Origin: Streptomyces massasporeus
Lineage (GTDB): Bacteria > Actinomycetota > Actinomycetes > Streptomycetales > Streptomycetaceae
DNA length: 64,000 nt
Reading direction: 5' to 3'
NCBI RefSeq assembly: GCF_014648995.1
Contig: NZ_BMSE01000028.1
Coordinates: forward strand, 27,070-91,069
Part shown: positions 8,220 through 16,189 of the stretch, piece after piece
Numbering within the stretch: the stretch's first letter is position 1
Layout: each line of letters opens with the position of its first letter
Program-made: the position numbers and the translations under genes
The notes under the pieces: model-generated
Seen by the model: the letters and a program-made list of their open reading frames with translations, nothing else
Databases searched by the model: none
Told to the model about the DNA's origin: nothing

Positions 8220-8744
8220 CTAGACGATTTCCGGGTCAAGGATCACTGGCCTGGCCGGGGGACCTTCGTCGAGCAGCGTGCGCAGCAGCCCGGCGAGTCT
8301 GGTCGGATACACCGTCTCATGTGCCCGGCTCAGTTCCGGACACGTCCACCAGCGCGCTCCGGCGACACTGCGCCGTTCCAGCTCGGTCAGGCCGGTGGCG
8401 GCCACCGCCGTGCGGTCCGTACGGGCCAGGTAGTACCACTCGTCCTGGTCCCAGCGGCGGCCGGCGAACGGGAAGGAGCACCTCCGCCGCCACAGCACCG
8501 GGCCGAGCTCGACCCCGGTGATGCCCGTCTCCTCGGCGAGTTCCCGCCGAGCGGCCTGTTCACGGGTCTCGTCGCCCTCCACGCCGCCGCCTGGGGTGAA
8601 CCACCAGTCGTCGGCCGGATCGTCCGGTTCGTGCCCGTGCAGCAGCAGGATGCGGTCCTGCGGGTCGAGCAGGACGACCCGGGCAACCTTGCGCAACCCG
8701 CCCTCGTAGGTGTCCTGGCCCGCTCCCACGGCCTCAGCGGACAC
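8220..8744 (-). CDS. NUDIX hydrolase
   Basis: A 174-residue NUDIX hydrolase; these cleave nucleoside diphosphates linked to another moiety, with the substrate unpredictable from sequence. The Nudix box is intact at about residues 51-73: G, five residues, E, then REL.EE.GI (seen as GGVEGDETREQAARREL and EETGI). The GTG at 8744 has a GGAG 7 nt upstream and overlaps the sipZ stop by 11 nt; an earlier GTG at 8783 has no such site. It corresponds to the mutT-like gene known downstream of sipZ in S. lividans. Confidence 0.88.
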   Translation of the reverse strand: MSAEAVGAGQDTYEGGLRKVARVVLLDPQDRILLLHGHEPDDPADDWWFTPGGGVEGDETREQAARRELAEETGITGVELGPVLWRRRCSFPFAGRRWDQDEWYYLARTDRTAVAATGLTELERRSVAGARWWTCPELSRAHETVYPTRLAGLLRTLLDEGPPARPVILDPEIV

Positions 8745-9516
8745 CTGCGGGCTCCGCGCTCTCCCGTCGGGCCCGGGCGGCACCGGTGCGCTTGGCGATG
8801 GGCCCGTAGGCGCCTCCGCCCAGGACGAGCACCGCGCCGGCGATCACGAGGAGGGTGATCGTCCGCAGCGGACCGGGCGAGGAGAGGGCGCCGAGCGGCT
8901 CGAAGCCGGTGGGGCGCTCCAGCATGCCCTTCATCGGCCACACGACGGAGTCGACACGGGCGTCCACGGCCGAGCGCGCCACCGTGCCGCTGGCGGCGTC
9001 GGTCAGGTGGGCGGTGGAGTCCACGGAGTTGCCGCGCTCGTCACCGAGCAGGAACAGCCGGCCCTTGGGGACGGTCACGGTCGGGAAGTTGCTCATCTCG
9101 GCCGGCGTGCCCTGGGGCAGGTACGTTTCGTCGATCTCCTTGCCGTTGACCTTCAGCTTGCCCTCCTGGCAGCAGGAGACCGTGTCGCCGCCGATGGCGA
9201 CCACGCGCTTGACCATCGGCGCGTTGGCCCACGTCGCGTCCTTGAAGACGACGACGTCACCGCGGCGCACCTCGCCGCCGTCGACGCGCTGCGCCAGGAT
9301 CCGGTCGCCCGCGTCGATCGTCGGGGTCATCGAGCTGGTGGGCACGGTGTACGGCCGGTAGACCACCGCTCCCCAGGCGAATCCGCCCAGGAAGAGCACG
9401 AGGCCCAGCCCCACCATCAGTCCCGACAGTCGCTGCCCGAGTCGGCTCCCGACCGGGGCCGCTCCTGTGCTCCCGCTGCTGCGCGGGGTCGTGCGCATCG
9501 CGCTCTCACCACCCAT
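8734..9516 (-). CDS. sipZ: Type I signal peptidase SipZ
   Basis: Membrane-bound serine protease that removes signal peptides from exported proteins. The S26 motifs are complete: VPTSSMTPTI with the catalytic Ser, KRVVAIGGD with the Lys general base, and LFLLGDERGNSVDS. There is an N-terminal membrane segment (LMVGLGLVLFLGGFAWG) and a second, C-terminal one (TLLVIAGAVLVLGGGAYG). About 260 residues from ATG 9516; ATG 9498 (MRTTPRSS) is an alternative with GGTGAG upstream. It follows a strong terminator and a 237-nt gap, so it probably starts its own transcript; this fits the S. lividans arrangement where sipZ heads a separate operon. Confidence 0.93.
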   Translation of the reverse strand: MGGESAMRTTPRSSGSTGAAPVGSRLGQRLSGLMVGLGLVLFLGGFAWGAVVYRPYTVPTSSMTPTIDAGDRILAQRVDGGEVRRGDVVVFKDATWANAPMVKRVVAIGGDTVSCCQEGKLKVNGKEIDETYLPQGTPAEMSNFPTVTVPKGRLFLLGDERGNSVDSTAHLTDAASGTVARSAVDARVDSVVWPMKGMLERPTGFEPLGALSSPGPLRTITLLVIAGAVLVLGGGAYGPIAKRTGAARARRESAEPAGVR

Positions 9517-9590
9517 GGAGCCGCACCCTACCCGTCGGTACCGGGGAAGGGCAGCCCGCGCAGGAAGCACGATCGCGCCACGAGGAAAAC

Positions 9591-9631
9591 GCGGTGGCCC
9601 CCCGGGTCCGAAGATCCCAGGGGGCCACCGC
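9591..9631. terminator. Strong hairpin terminator after sipY
   Basis: Perfect 12-bp stem, gcggtggccccc (9591-9602) with gggggccaccgc (9620-9631). The loop itself can fold further around TTCG on the minus strand. It sits between sipY and sipZ and separates the sipW-X-Y unit from the sipZ unit. Confidence 0.85.
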
Positions 9632-9689
9632 GTTCACGGTCGGGCACACGTAGTGCCGGAGGCACCTTTTCGAAGGGGACGATCTGTCA

Positions 9690-9777
9690 CGCCCTGGTCA
9701 TCCAGGCACAGACCTCAGGGGTCCAGCCCGTCCTGGTCATCCAGGCGGAGAACTCAGGGGTTCAGCCCGTTCTGGTC
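9690..9777 (-). repeat. Tandem duplication of the sipY 3' end
   Basis: The last codons of sipY (DQNGLNP, stop) plus 15 nt after it form a 39-nt unit (9739-9777). An adjacent second copy (9700-9738) reads DQDGLDP and TGA in the same register, and a third is truncated after 10 nt (9690-9699). The copies differ at about six positions. The repeat includes a working stop codon, so each copy would end the protein in nearly the same way. Confidence 0.9.
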
Positions 9778-10623
9778 GAAGGTGTCGGGCACGGGCAGCG
9801 TGCCCCAGCGGTCGATCGGCCAGGCCTTCACGATGGCGCGTCCGACGACCTCCTTGACCGGGACCATGCCGTGGTACTTCTCGCCCTGGTTGTAGCGGGA
9901 GTCACGCGAGTTCTGCCGGTGGTCGCCCATGACCCAGATGTAACCCTGCGGCACCTTGACCTTGAACTGGCCGCCCTGGTCGTCGTTCGAGCAGGGCGTG
10001 TTGCCGGGGAAGACGTACGGCTCGTTCAGTGCCTTGCCGTTGACCTTCAGCGGACCGGTCCCCTTGCACTCGACCGTGTCTCCGCCGACCCCGATCACCC
10101 GCTTGATCAGGTCCTTCTCCTCCACCGACGGCATCAGGCCGATCCAGCTGAGGAACGTCTGCAGCGCGTTGGGGTCGGGCGTCGGCTCGCCCCTGAGCCA
10201 GTTGCCGGGGTCGTGGAAGACGACGACCTCGCCGCGCTCGGGCTCGGAGCCGAACCAGGGGGTGAGCTTGTCGACCAGGACACGGTCACCCTGCTGGAGG
10301 GTGTTCTGCATCGAGTCGGAGGGGATGGAGAACGCCTGCACCAGGAAGGTCTTGATCAGCAGCGCCAGCACCAGCGCGATACCGATCAGGATCGGCAGCT
10401 CCTTCCAGAAGGAGCGCGGCTTCTTCGGTGTCCGCGTCGTGCCGCCCGGTCCCTGGTCCTCGGCTGTCGTGTGCTCGCCCGTCACCCTGTCGTCCTCGGC
10501 TGCCCCGGAGTCATTCCCGGAGGTCACGGCGCTGTCCGCGGCCGGGACGGCGGATTCCGCGGGGCGTCCGCGATGCTCCTCGCCGTCGTGTCCGGACCGT
10601 GCGCCAACCGCCACATCCCCCAC
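9754..10623 (-). CDS. sipY: Type I signal peptidase SipY
   Basis: Signal peptidase I, 289 residues. A roughly 70-residue hydrophilic N-terminal extension precedes a single membrane anchor (ELPILIGIALVLALLIKTFLV) and the extracytoplasmic catalytic domain: IPSDSMQNTLQQGDRV (catalytic Ser), LIKRVIGVGGDTV (Lys), WVMGDHRQNSRDSR. GTG start at 10623 with GGAG 5 nt upstream is very convincing, even though it lies 113 nt inside the end of sipX. SipY is reported as the main signal peptidase of S. lividans. Its 3' end is duplicated downstream. Confidence 0.94.
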   Translation of the reverse strand: MGDVAVGARSGHDGEEHRGRPAESAVPAADSAVTSGNDSGAAEDDRVTGEHTTAEDQGPGGTTRTPKKPRSFWKELPILIGIALVLALLIKTFLVQAFSIPSDSMQNTLQQGDRVLVDKLTPWFGSEPERGEVVVFHDPGNWLRGEPTPDPNALQTFLSWIGLMPSVEEKDLIKRVIGVGGDTVECKGTGPLKVNGKALNEPYVFPGNTPCSNDDQGGQFKVKVPQGYIWVMGDHRQNSRDSRYNQGEKYHGMVPVKEVVGRAIVKAWPIDRWGTLPVPDTFDQNGLNP

Positions 10624-11605
10624 GCCAACTCCTCACTCTGTGCCGCCGCCTGCCCCATACACGGCGCAGGCCCACCACTCCCATAACGAGCGGGAGTTCC
10701 GCAGGGGTCGGGAGCTGGATCGTCTCGTTCGAACCGTAGGAGGCAACCCTATGCGACAGTTCGGGAGCTGCGGTCGACCCGGGGGCCGAGTCGGACACGG
10801 AAGCGTAGGTATTCGGTTCCTCCAGCATGTTCCAGTGTCCGAAGGGCCAGGCGATGACCATGGCGCGGCCCACCACCTCGCTCTCGGAGACCGTGCCCCC
10901 GTAGTCGGTGTCCTGGTGGGCGCGGGAGTCGGCGGAGTTGTTCCGGTGGTCGCCCATCACCCACAACCGCCCCTGGGGGACCGTGATGTCGAACGGCGTG
11001 TCGGACGGGGCGGCGCCGGGATACAGGTAGTCCTCGACGAGCGGGACGCCGTTGACGGTCACGCGCCCCTGCGTGTCACAGCACTTGACGCGGTCGCCGC
11101 CGACGCCGACGACGCGCTTGATGAGGTCCTTCTCGTTCTCGGACGGCAACAGGCCGATGAAGGTGAGCCCTTCCTTGACCTGCTTGATGACGACGGGGTC
11201 CGACTTCTGCGTGGTGGGCTGCTCGTCCTGCAGCCAGCCGCCGGGGTCCTTGAACACGACGACGTCCCCGCGCTGCGGCTTCGAGCCGAACCACGGGGTG
11301 AGCTTGTCGACCAGGACGCGGTCGCCGATCTGGATCGTCTGCTCCATGGAGCCGGACGGGATGACGAAGGCCTGGACGAGGAACGTCTTCAGCACGAGCG
11401 CTATCAGGACGGCGACGCCCACGAGGAGGGGTATCTCCTTGACGGCGCCGCGCCTGCGGCGCCGCTTGACCTTGCGCTGAAGCTTGCGGCGCTCGGCACG
11501 CGTACGGCCGCTTCCCGAGGGGCCGGCGGCGCGCCGGACGCCGGTGGGCAGCAGGTTCTCCGCGGGGCCCGCAGGGACGCCGCGCGGTTTGCCGCGGTTA
11601 CCCAT
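10511..11605 (-). CDS. sipX: Type I signal peptidase SipX
   Basis: Signal peptidase I, 364 residues by the open frame. After a very basic stretch (RKLQRKVKRRRRR) come the membrane anchor (VKEIPLLVGVAVLIALVLKTFLV) and catalytic motifs IPSGSMEQTIQIGDRV, LIKRVVGVGGDRV and WVMGDHRNNSADSR. After the catalytic domain there is a short hydrophobic stretch (LPLVMGVVGL) and then about 50 Arg-rich residues. The last 113 nt overlap the start of sipY in another frame; the Arg-rich end may be a consequence of that overlap. ATG at 11605 overlaps the sipW stop by 8 nt. Confidence 0.92.
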   Translation of the reverse strand: MGNRGKPRGVPAGPAENLLPTGVRRAAGPSGSGRTRAERRKLQRKVKRRRRRGAVKEIPLLVGVAVLIALVLKTFLVQAFVIPSGSMEQTIQIGDRVLVDKLTPWFGSKPQRGDVVVFKDPGGWLQDEQPTTQKSDPVVIKQVKEGLTFIGLLPSENEKDLIKRVVGVGGDRVKCCDTQGRVTVNGVPLVEDYLYPGAAPSDTPFDITVPQGRLWVMGDHRNNSADSRAHQDTDYGGTVSESEVVGRAMVIAWPFGHWNMLEEPNTYASVSDSAPGSTAAPELSHRVASYGSNETIQLPTPAELPLVMGVVGLRRVWGRRRHRVRSWRGGCGGWRTVRTRRRGASRTPRGIRRPGRGQRRDLRE

Positions 11606-12323
11606 GGGCGCCCGCCTTTCCGGCGGCGGGCACGCGCGCGTAGGCGTCGGGGCGGTGCAGTCCGGTGGCGTGGCCGAAGGGCCAGATGATCCAGTCGGCG
11701 CGGCCGATCACGTCGTCGACGGGGATCATGCCGCCGCCCGGCGAGCCGAGGTGGTCGCGGGAGTCGCTGGAGTCGCCGCGGTGGTCGCCGAGGACGAAGA
11801 GGGCGCCGCGGGGCACGACGACGTCGAAGGGCACAGCGGACGGGCTGTCGCCGGGATACAGGAAGCCCGACTCGTCGACCGGCCGGCCGTTCACCTGGAT
11901 TCTCCCCTCCCTGTCGCAGCAGACCACGTGGTCTCCCCCCACGCCGACAACGCGTTTGATGTAGTCCGCGTGCCCGAAGTACCCGGTCCCGTCGAACACG
12001 ACGATGTCTCCCCGCTGCGGCGCGGCACCGAAACGGTACGCCAACTTATTTACGAGAACCCGGTCCCCGATCCTCAATGCCTGCTCCATGGATCCGCTGG
12101 GGATCTGGAACGGGCGCACCACGAACGTGCTGAGCGACAGCAGGAACAACAGGCAGACCAGCAGGGTGAGAGTGATCCGGCCGCCCGGGACGTGGGCGCT
12201 GAGGCGCGAGACCAACGCGAAACGCGACCGGTCCTCCGGCCCTGCGGGTTCCGAGGTCGTTCCCTCGGAACCGGAAGGGCGGGAGGAGCGGTCGCGCTCC
12301 GTCGGCTGTGCTTCGGTGTCCAT
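11598..12323 (-). CDS. sipW: Type I signal peptidase SipW
   Basis: Signal peptidase I, 241 residues. One membrane anchor (ITLTLLVCLLFLLSLSTFVV), then IPSGSMEQALRIGDRV with the nucleophile Ser, YIKRVVGVGGDHV with the Lys, and FVLGDHRGDSSDSRDH. No C-terminal membrane segment. First of the sipW-X-Y series; its start is 45 nt after the rplS stop, so read-through from rplS is possible. ATG at 12323. Confidence 0.94.
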   Translation of the reverse strand: MDTEAQPTERDRSSRPSGSEGTTSEPAGPEDRSRFALVSRLSAHVPGGRITLTLLVCLLFLLSLSTFVVRPFQIPSGSMEQALRIGDRVLVNKLAYRFGAAPQRGDIVVFDGTGYFGHADYIKRVVGVGGDHVVCCDREGRIQVNGRPVDESGFLYPGDSPSAVPFDVVVPRGALFVLGDHRGDSSDSRDHLGSPGGGMIPVDDVIGRADWIIWPFGHATGLHRPDAYARVPAAGKAGAHG

Positions 12324-12368
12324 CGGAGCCAGATGCTATCCGGCCCCGACGTGAACCCCGGAGAGCGC

Positions 12369-12719
12369 TCAGTTCTCGCGCTTCTCCTTGATCTTCGCGG
12401 CCTTGCCGCGCAGCTCGCGCAGGTAGTACAGCTTGGCGCGGCGGACGTCACCCTTGGTGACGAGCTCGATCTTCTCCACGATCGGGGTGTGCACCGGGAA
12501 GGTGCGCTCGACGCCGACGGAGAAGGAGACCTTGCGGACCGTGAAGGTCTCGCGCACGCCGGAGCCCTGGCGACGGATCACAACGCCCTTGAACTGCTGC
12601 ACACGGGAGCGGTTGCCCTCGATGACGCGGACGTGGACGTTGACGGTGTCGCCCGGACGGAAGGCGGGGACGTCGCTGCGCAGCGACGCGGAGTCGACGG
12701 TGTCGAGCAGGTGAGACAT
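12369..12719 (-). CDS. rplS: 50S ribosomal protein L19
   Basis: L19 sits at the interface of the two ribosomal subunits. 116 residues from ATG 12719 (MSHLLDTVDSASLRSDVPAF), with AGGAAAG 9 nt upstream; the L19 signature RVQQFKGVVIRRQGSGVRETFTVRKVS is split over residues 43-70. It follows trmD with a 136-nt gap, which contains a small ccccctg-tgg-caggggc hairpin, so it may have its own leader or attenuation. Conserved rpsP-rimM-trmD-rplS order. Confidence 0.97.
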   Translation of the reverse strand: MSHLLDTVDSASLRSDVPAFRPGDTVNVHVRVIEGNRSRVQQFKGVVIRRQGSGVRETFTVRKVSFSVGVERTFPVHTPIVEKIELVTKGDVRRAKLYYLRELRGKAAKIKEKREN

Positions 12720-12855
12720 TTCGTCTGCTTTCCTCGCTGATGCCACAGGTCATCAACGGAAACTAGGTGTTTCGGGATCAGGTGTGTGCGGGTCGGGACG
12801 GACGTCGTCTCCCCCTGTGGCAGGGGCGCACGCCGGACGGACGCACAACAGCTCG

Positions 12856-13689
12856 CTATTCTTCCACGCCGTCGGTCCTGCGCCAAAATCGGCCGTACGG
12901 CTCCCCCGCCGGGTCGGGTGCCCAGCCCAGGATGGAGAGCATCTCGCGGTCCTTCTTGTCGAAGGCCTTGGGGTCGCACCGCTCGATGAGGTCGGGCCGG
13001 TGGGCGGTCGTGCGCTTCAGGGCCTCGTCGCGGCGCCAGCGGGCGATCTTGCCGTGGTGGCCGCTGAGGAGCACCTCGGGGATGTCCCGGCCGCGCCACT
13101 CGGGCGGCTTGGTGTAGACGGGCCCCTCCAGCAGGCTCGCCATGGCGCCGGGCGCGAAGGAGTCGTCGCGGTGGGACTCGGCGTTGCCCAGGACCCCGGG
13201 CAGCAGCCGCGCCACGGCCTCCGTGACGACGAGGACGGCCGCCTCGCCGCCGGCCAGGACGTAGTCGCCGATGGACACCTCGTAGACCGGCATCCGGGTC
13301 GCGTACTCGTCGACGACGCGGCGGTCGATGCCCTCGTAGCGGGCCGGGGTGAAGATCAGCCAGGGACGCTCGGAGAGCTGGACGGCGAGTTCCTGGGTGA
13401 AGGGACGGCCGCTGGGGGTGGGGACGATGAGGGCGGGCGCCCGGGAGCCCGTCTCGTAGCCGTCGGCCAGGACGGAGTCCAGTGCGTCACCCCACGGGTC
13501 GGTCTTCATGACCATGCCGGGGCCGCCGCCGTACGGGGTGTCGTCGACGGTGTTGTGCCGGTCGTAGGTCCAGGAACGCAAGTCGTGGACGTGCACGTTC
13601 AGCTGTCCACGCGCGCGTGCCTTGCCGACGAGGGAGACGTTCAGCGGTTCCAGGTACTCGGGGAAGATCGTGACGACGTCGAGGCGCAT
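12856..13689 (-). CDS. trmD: tRNA (guanine-N1-)-methyltransferase TrmD
   Basis: Makes m1G37 in tRNAs reading CNN codons, which prevents +1 frameshifting. 277 residues, starting MRLDVVTIFPEYLEPL. Trefoil-knot SAM-binding elements are visible: DDTPYGGGPGMVMK, RYEGIDRRVVDEY and YVLAGGEAAVLVV. The ATG overlaps the rimM stop by one nucleotide (TAATG), indicating translational coupling. Confidence 0.97.
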   Translation of the reverse strand: MRLDVVTIFPEYLEPLNVSLVGKARARGQLNVHVHDLRSWTYDRHNTVDDTPYGGGPGMVMKTDPWGDALDSVLADGYETGSRAPALIVPTPSGRPFTQELAVQLSERPWLIFTPARYEGIDRRVVDEYATRMPVYEVSIGDYVLAGGEAAVLVVTEAVARLLPGVLGNAESHRDDSFAPGAMASLLEGPVYTKPPEWRGRDIPEVLLSGHHGKIARWRRDEALKRTTAHRPDLIERCDPKAFDKKDREMLSILGWAPDPAGEPYGRFWRRTDGVEE

Positions 13690-14249
13690 TACGACTCTTC
13701 CTGACCGGAGGAGTCGTCCCGGCTGGAGGCGATCTCGGCGCGGTCGTCGATCAGGCCCGGCGGCGGGTTGATGACGGCCTTCTGCTCCTCGAGGTCGATC
13801 TCGGTGACGATCTCCTCGACGAAGGGGATCATCACCTCGCTGCCGTCGGGGCGCTCGACGATGAACAGGTCCTGCGAGGGCAGGTGGGAGATCTCCGTGA
13901 TCCGGCCGACCTCGGTGCCGTCCGCGGTGACCACGTCGAGGTCCATGAGCTGGTGGTCGTAGTACTCGTCCTCGCCCTCGGGCAGTTCCTCCGGGTCGAT
14001 CTCGGCGATCAGGAGGGTGTTGCGCAGGGCTTCGGCGCCGCTGCGGTCGCTGACGCCCTCGAAGCGCAGCAGGAGGCGGCCGCTGTGGACGCGGCCGGTC
14101 TCGATGGTGAGCGGTCCCACGGTGGCGGGATCGGTGGTGAGTACGGCACCGGGGCCGAGCCTCAGCTCCGGCTCGTCGGTCCGTACCTCGACGGTGACCT
14201 CACCCTTGATGCCATGGGCACGGCCGATCCGTGCGACTACCAGCTGCAC
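13689..14249 (-). CDS. rimM: 16S rRNA processing protein RimM
   Basis: 30S maturation factor that acts on the 16S head near S19. 186 residues: N-terminal RimM domain (MQLVVARIGRAHGIKGEVTV, LLRFEGVSDRSGAEALRNTLL), then the PRC-barrel domain (EYYDHQLMDLDVVTADGTEVG ... MIPFVEEIVTEIDLEEQKAV). GTG start at 14249 with AGGAG 9 nt upstream. The acidic C-terminal tail ends in DDSSGQEES. Confidence 0.96.
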   Translation of the reverse strand: MQLVVARIGRAHGIKGEVTVEVRTDEPELRLGPGAVLTTDPATVGPLTIETGRVHSGRLLLRFEGVSDRSGAEALRNTLLIAEIDPEELPEGEDEYYDHQLMDLDVVTADGTEVGRITEISHLPSQDLFIVERPDGSEVMIPFVEEIVTEIDLEEQKAVINPPPGLIDDRAEIASSRDDSSGQEES

Positions 14250-14276
14250 GTGTGCAATCTCCTGTCATACGACTGC

Positions 14277-14310
14277 GGGCCGGGGACGGCCCTCAGGCCT
14301 TCCCCGGCCC
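14277..14310. terminator. Hairpin between khpA and rimM
   Basis: Perfect 10-bp stem gggccgggga (14277-14286) with tccccggccc (14301-14310), 14-nt loop, in the 82-nt gap between khpA and rimM. No T-run follows, so partial termination or mRNA processing are equally possible. Confidence 0.6.
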
Positions 14311-14331
14311 GAGCCGGTTGCGCGATAAGCG

Positions 14332-14571
14332 TCAGCGGACGTGGTCCACGTCGACGAGGTCGACGCGGATGCCGCGACCGCCGATGGCGCCCACGACGGT
14401 GCGCAGGGCGCGTGCGGTGCGGCCGTTGCGGCCGATCACCTTGCCGAGGTCGTCCGGGTGGACCCGGACCTCGAGCACTTGCCCGCGGCGCAGGTTGCGC
14501 GAGGCGACCTGCACATCGTCAGGGTTGTCGACGATGCCCTTCACGAGGTGCTCGAGAGCCTCCTCGAGCAT
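14332..14571 (-). CDS. khpA: KH-domain RNA-binding protein KhpA
   Basis: 79-residue single KH domain protein. The GxxG loop is GKVIGRNGRTARALRTVV (IGRNG). KhpA proteins pair with KhpB/Jag and bind structured RNAs in Gram-positive bacteria; the partner gene is not in this window. The start lies 2 nt after the rpsP stop, so it is coupled to rpsP. Confidence 0.93.
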   Translation of the reverse strand: MLEEALEHLVKGIVDNPDDVQVASRNLRRGQVLEVRVHPDDLGKVIGRNGRTARALRTVVGAIGGRGIRVDLVDVDHVR

Positions 14572-14573
14572 GC

Positions 14574-14993
14574 TCAGGCCTCGGTCGAAGCGGACTCGGC
14601 GGCCGCCTCGTCCTTCTTCTCAGCCTTCTTCTTCTGGGTGATCGCCTCACCCTTGCCCTCGTCGTCGCCGCCGATGGCCTCGAACGACGGGCGCGCGGCC
14701 TTCTCGGGCTGCGTCAGCAGCGGAGCCGGGGCGGGCTCGCCCTTGAACTTCTGCCAGTCGCCGGTCTTCTTGAGGATGGCCATCACGGGCTCGGTCGGCT
14801 GGGCGCCGACACCGAGCCAGTACGCCACACGCTCGGCGTCGACCTCGATCACCGACGGGTTGTACGTCGGGTGGTACTTGCCGATCTCCTCGATGGCCCG
14901 GCCGTCACGGCGGGTACGGGAGTCGGCGACGACGATGCGGTAGTGAGGCGAACGGATCTTGCCCAGACGCTTCAGCTTGATCTTGACTGCCAC
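14574..14993 (-). CDS. rpsP: 30S ribosomal protein S16
   Basis: S16 stabilises the 5' domain of 16S rRNA. 139 residues from GTG 14993 (M/V-AVKIKLKRLGKIRSPHYRIV), AGGAG 11 nt upstream. The core S16 domain ends near residue 85; the rest is the charged, Ala-rich tail usual for actinobacterial S16 (ends KKAEKKDEAAAESASTEA). Head gene of the rpsP-khpA-rimM-trmD-rplS unit. Confidence 0.96.
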   Translation of the reverse strand: MAVKIKLKRLGKIRSPHYRIVVADSRTRRDGRAIEEIGKYHPTYNPSVIEVDAERVAYWLGVGAQPTEPVMAILKKTGDWQKFKGEPAPAPLLTQPEKAARPSFEAIGGDDEGKGEAITQKKKAEKKDEAAAESASTEA

Positions 14994-15142
14994 GGGAGTG
15001 GGTTCTCCTGGTTTTGACGTGGTTGGGCACGGCGGAAATGCCGCGTGGGGATTTGCGGTACCCGAGTGCCCGATGGACGCGTCAGCCGGAGGCGAGAGGG
15101 TTCCTGTGCGGCTGTCGAGTACAGCTAGCCATTGTGCCACAC

Positions 15143-15184
15143 CCCGCAGGGCGCTCCGGGCCCGGGCCCGGAGCGCCCTGCGGG
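15143..15184. terminator. Perfect 42-bp palindrome, probable bidirectional terminator
   Basis: Positions 15143-15163 are the exact reverse complement of 15164-15184: a 42-bp palindrome with no loop, mirrored around cccggg. It lies between the SprT-like gene (ends 15289) and rpsP (starts 14993). Placement suggests it ends the SprT-like transcript. Confidence 0.75.
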
Positions 15185-15288
15185 CATGCCGAGAGCGCAC
15201 CCGGCGTGGGTGGGGCACGTCGGGTGCGCGTCACGGCCCGAGCCCTGCGCCACGGACCGGCAGCCACGAGTTGCCGGTGCGCGGGGCG

Positions 15289-15891
15289 TCAGCTCGCTAC
15301 CGCTCCCACGACGTCCGGGATCCGGAACGGCTTGCCGCAGCCGCCGCAGACGATGGGGGCCTGGGCGAGGACCGACGGGACGACGCGGACGTTGCGTCCG
15401 CAGTCGCAGACGGCCTTGACGCGTACGCCGCCACCGGAGGAGCCGTGCCGGGCGGCCGGCCCCCGGAAGGTGCGGGAGGTGTCGGACGAGGTCGCGGCGG
15501 TGTGTGCCTTCAGGGCGCGCTGGAGACGCTCCATCGTCGGGCGGTAACGCCGCTTCGCCTCGGGGGTGAGCGTGACCAGGGAGAAGCCGCTGCTGGGATG
15601 CGGTTCCTCGGGGTGGTCCAGGCCCAGCTCCTCGGCGATCGCGAGGAATCTGCGGTTGTGGTAGCGGCCGGCACGGGAGGTGTCGCGGACGCCGCGCGAG
15701 GCGGCGATGCCATGGACTGCCTCATGGAGCAGTCGCTCGAAGGAGAGCTCGTGACCGCACGCGGACGACGACTCCCCGATCAGGGACTCTGGCGCGGCAA
15801 GGTCGGGCAGCTCGGGGTGGTACCGCTGAATATCGGCCCACGCCTGTGCCAGCTCTGCGGCGAGTACAGGTGGTGTCTGTGTCGTGCTCAC
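15289..15891 (-). CDS. SprT-like zinc metalloprotein with C-terminal zinc ribbon
   Basis: About 200 residues. The SprT-like pattern is clear: HEAVHGIAASRG gives the HExxH zinc-binding/catalytic motif, followed by YHNRRFLAIAEELGL, the downstream HN..F element typical of SprT/Spartan proteins. The C-terminus carries a zinc ribbon (CDCG ... CGGCGKPF). Eukaryotic Spartan and archaeal/bacterial SprT-like proteins degrade DNA-protein crosslinks or are uncharacterised; the bacterial role is inference. The start is uncertain: GTG 15891 (VSTTQTPPVLAAELAQAW) gives a sensible N-terminus but has no strong ribosome-binding site. Confidence 0.75.
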   Translation of the reverse strand: MSTTQTPPVLAAELAQAWADIQRYHPELPDLAAPESLIGESSSACGHELSFERLLHEAVHGIAASRGVRDTSRAGRYHNRRFLAIAEELGLDHPEEPHPSSGFSLVTLTPEAKRRYRPTMERLQRALKAHTAATSSDTSRTFRGPAARHGSSGGGVRVKAVCDCGRNVRVVPSVLAQAPIVCGGCGKPFRIPDVVGAVAS

Positions 15892-16189
15892 GTAATGACA
15901 ACGAGCCGGGGTGCCCCAGTGTTCCGATTCCGGGCCATCCCAAATAATTTGCACGTACCCGTCAGTTGCCTCTCATGCGTCCCGACGAGGGCGGGTGCGC
16001 AGATCTGTGGATAAGCCTCACAGCTCACCACAAGGTGGTGCGTAGTCCCGCGTACGCCCGCCCGTCTCCCGCCACCACCCTCAACCGAGGCCCTTCGGGC
16101 CACCCTCTCGGTCGGCGCGTAGACCCTGTCCGCGCGCCGGGTGGGCAGGGGTCCGCTGATGCGCAAGAGGTGTTTCGGTCGCCTCGCGC
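15892..16189. other. Non-coding gap upstream of the SprT-like gene
   Basis: Together with the adjoining repeat (to 16256) this is about 365 nt without a gene. It should hold the promoter for the SprT-like gene and the end of the proS transcript. I see no hairpin terminator, RNA gene or convincing promoter in it. Confidence 0.5.
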
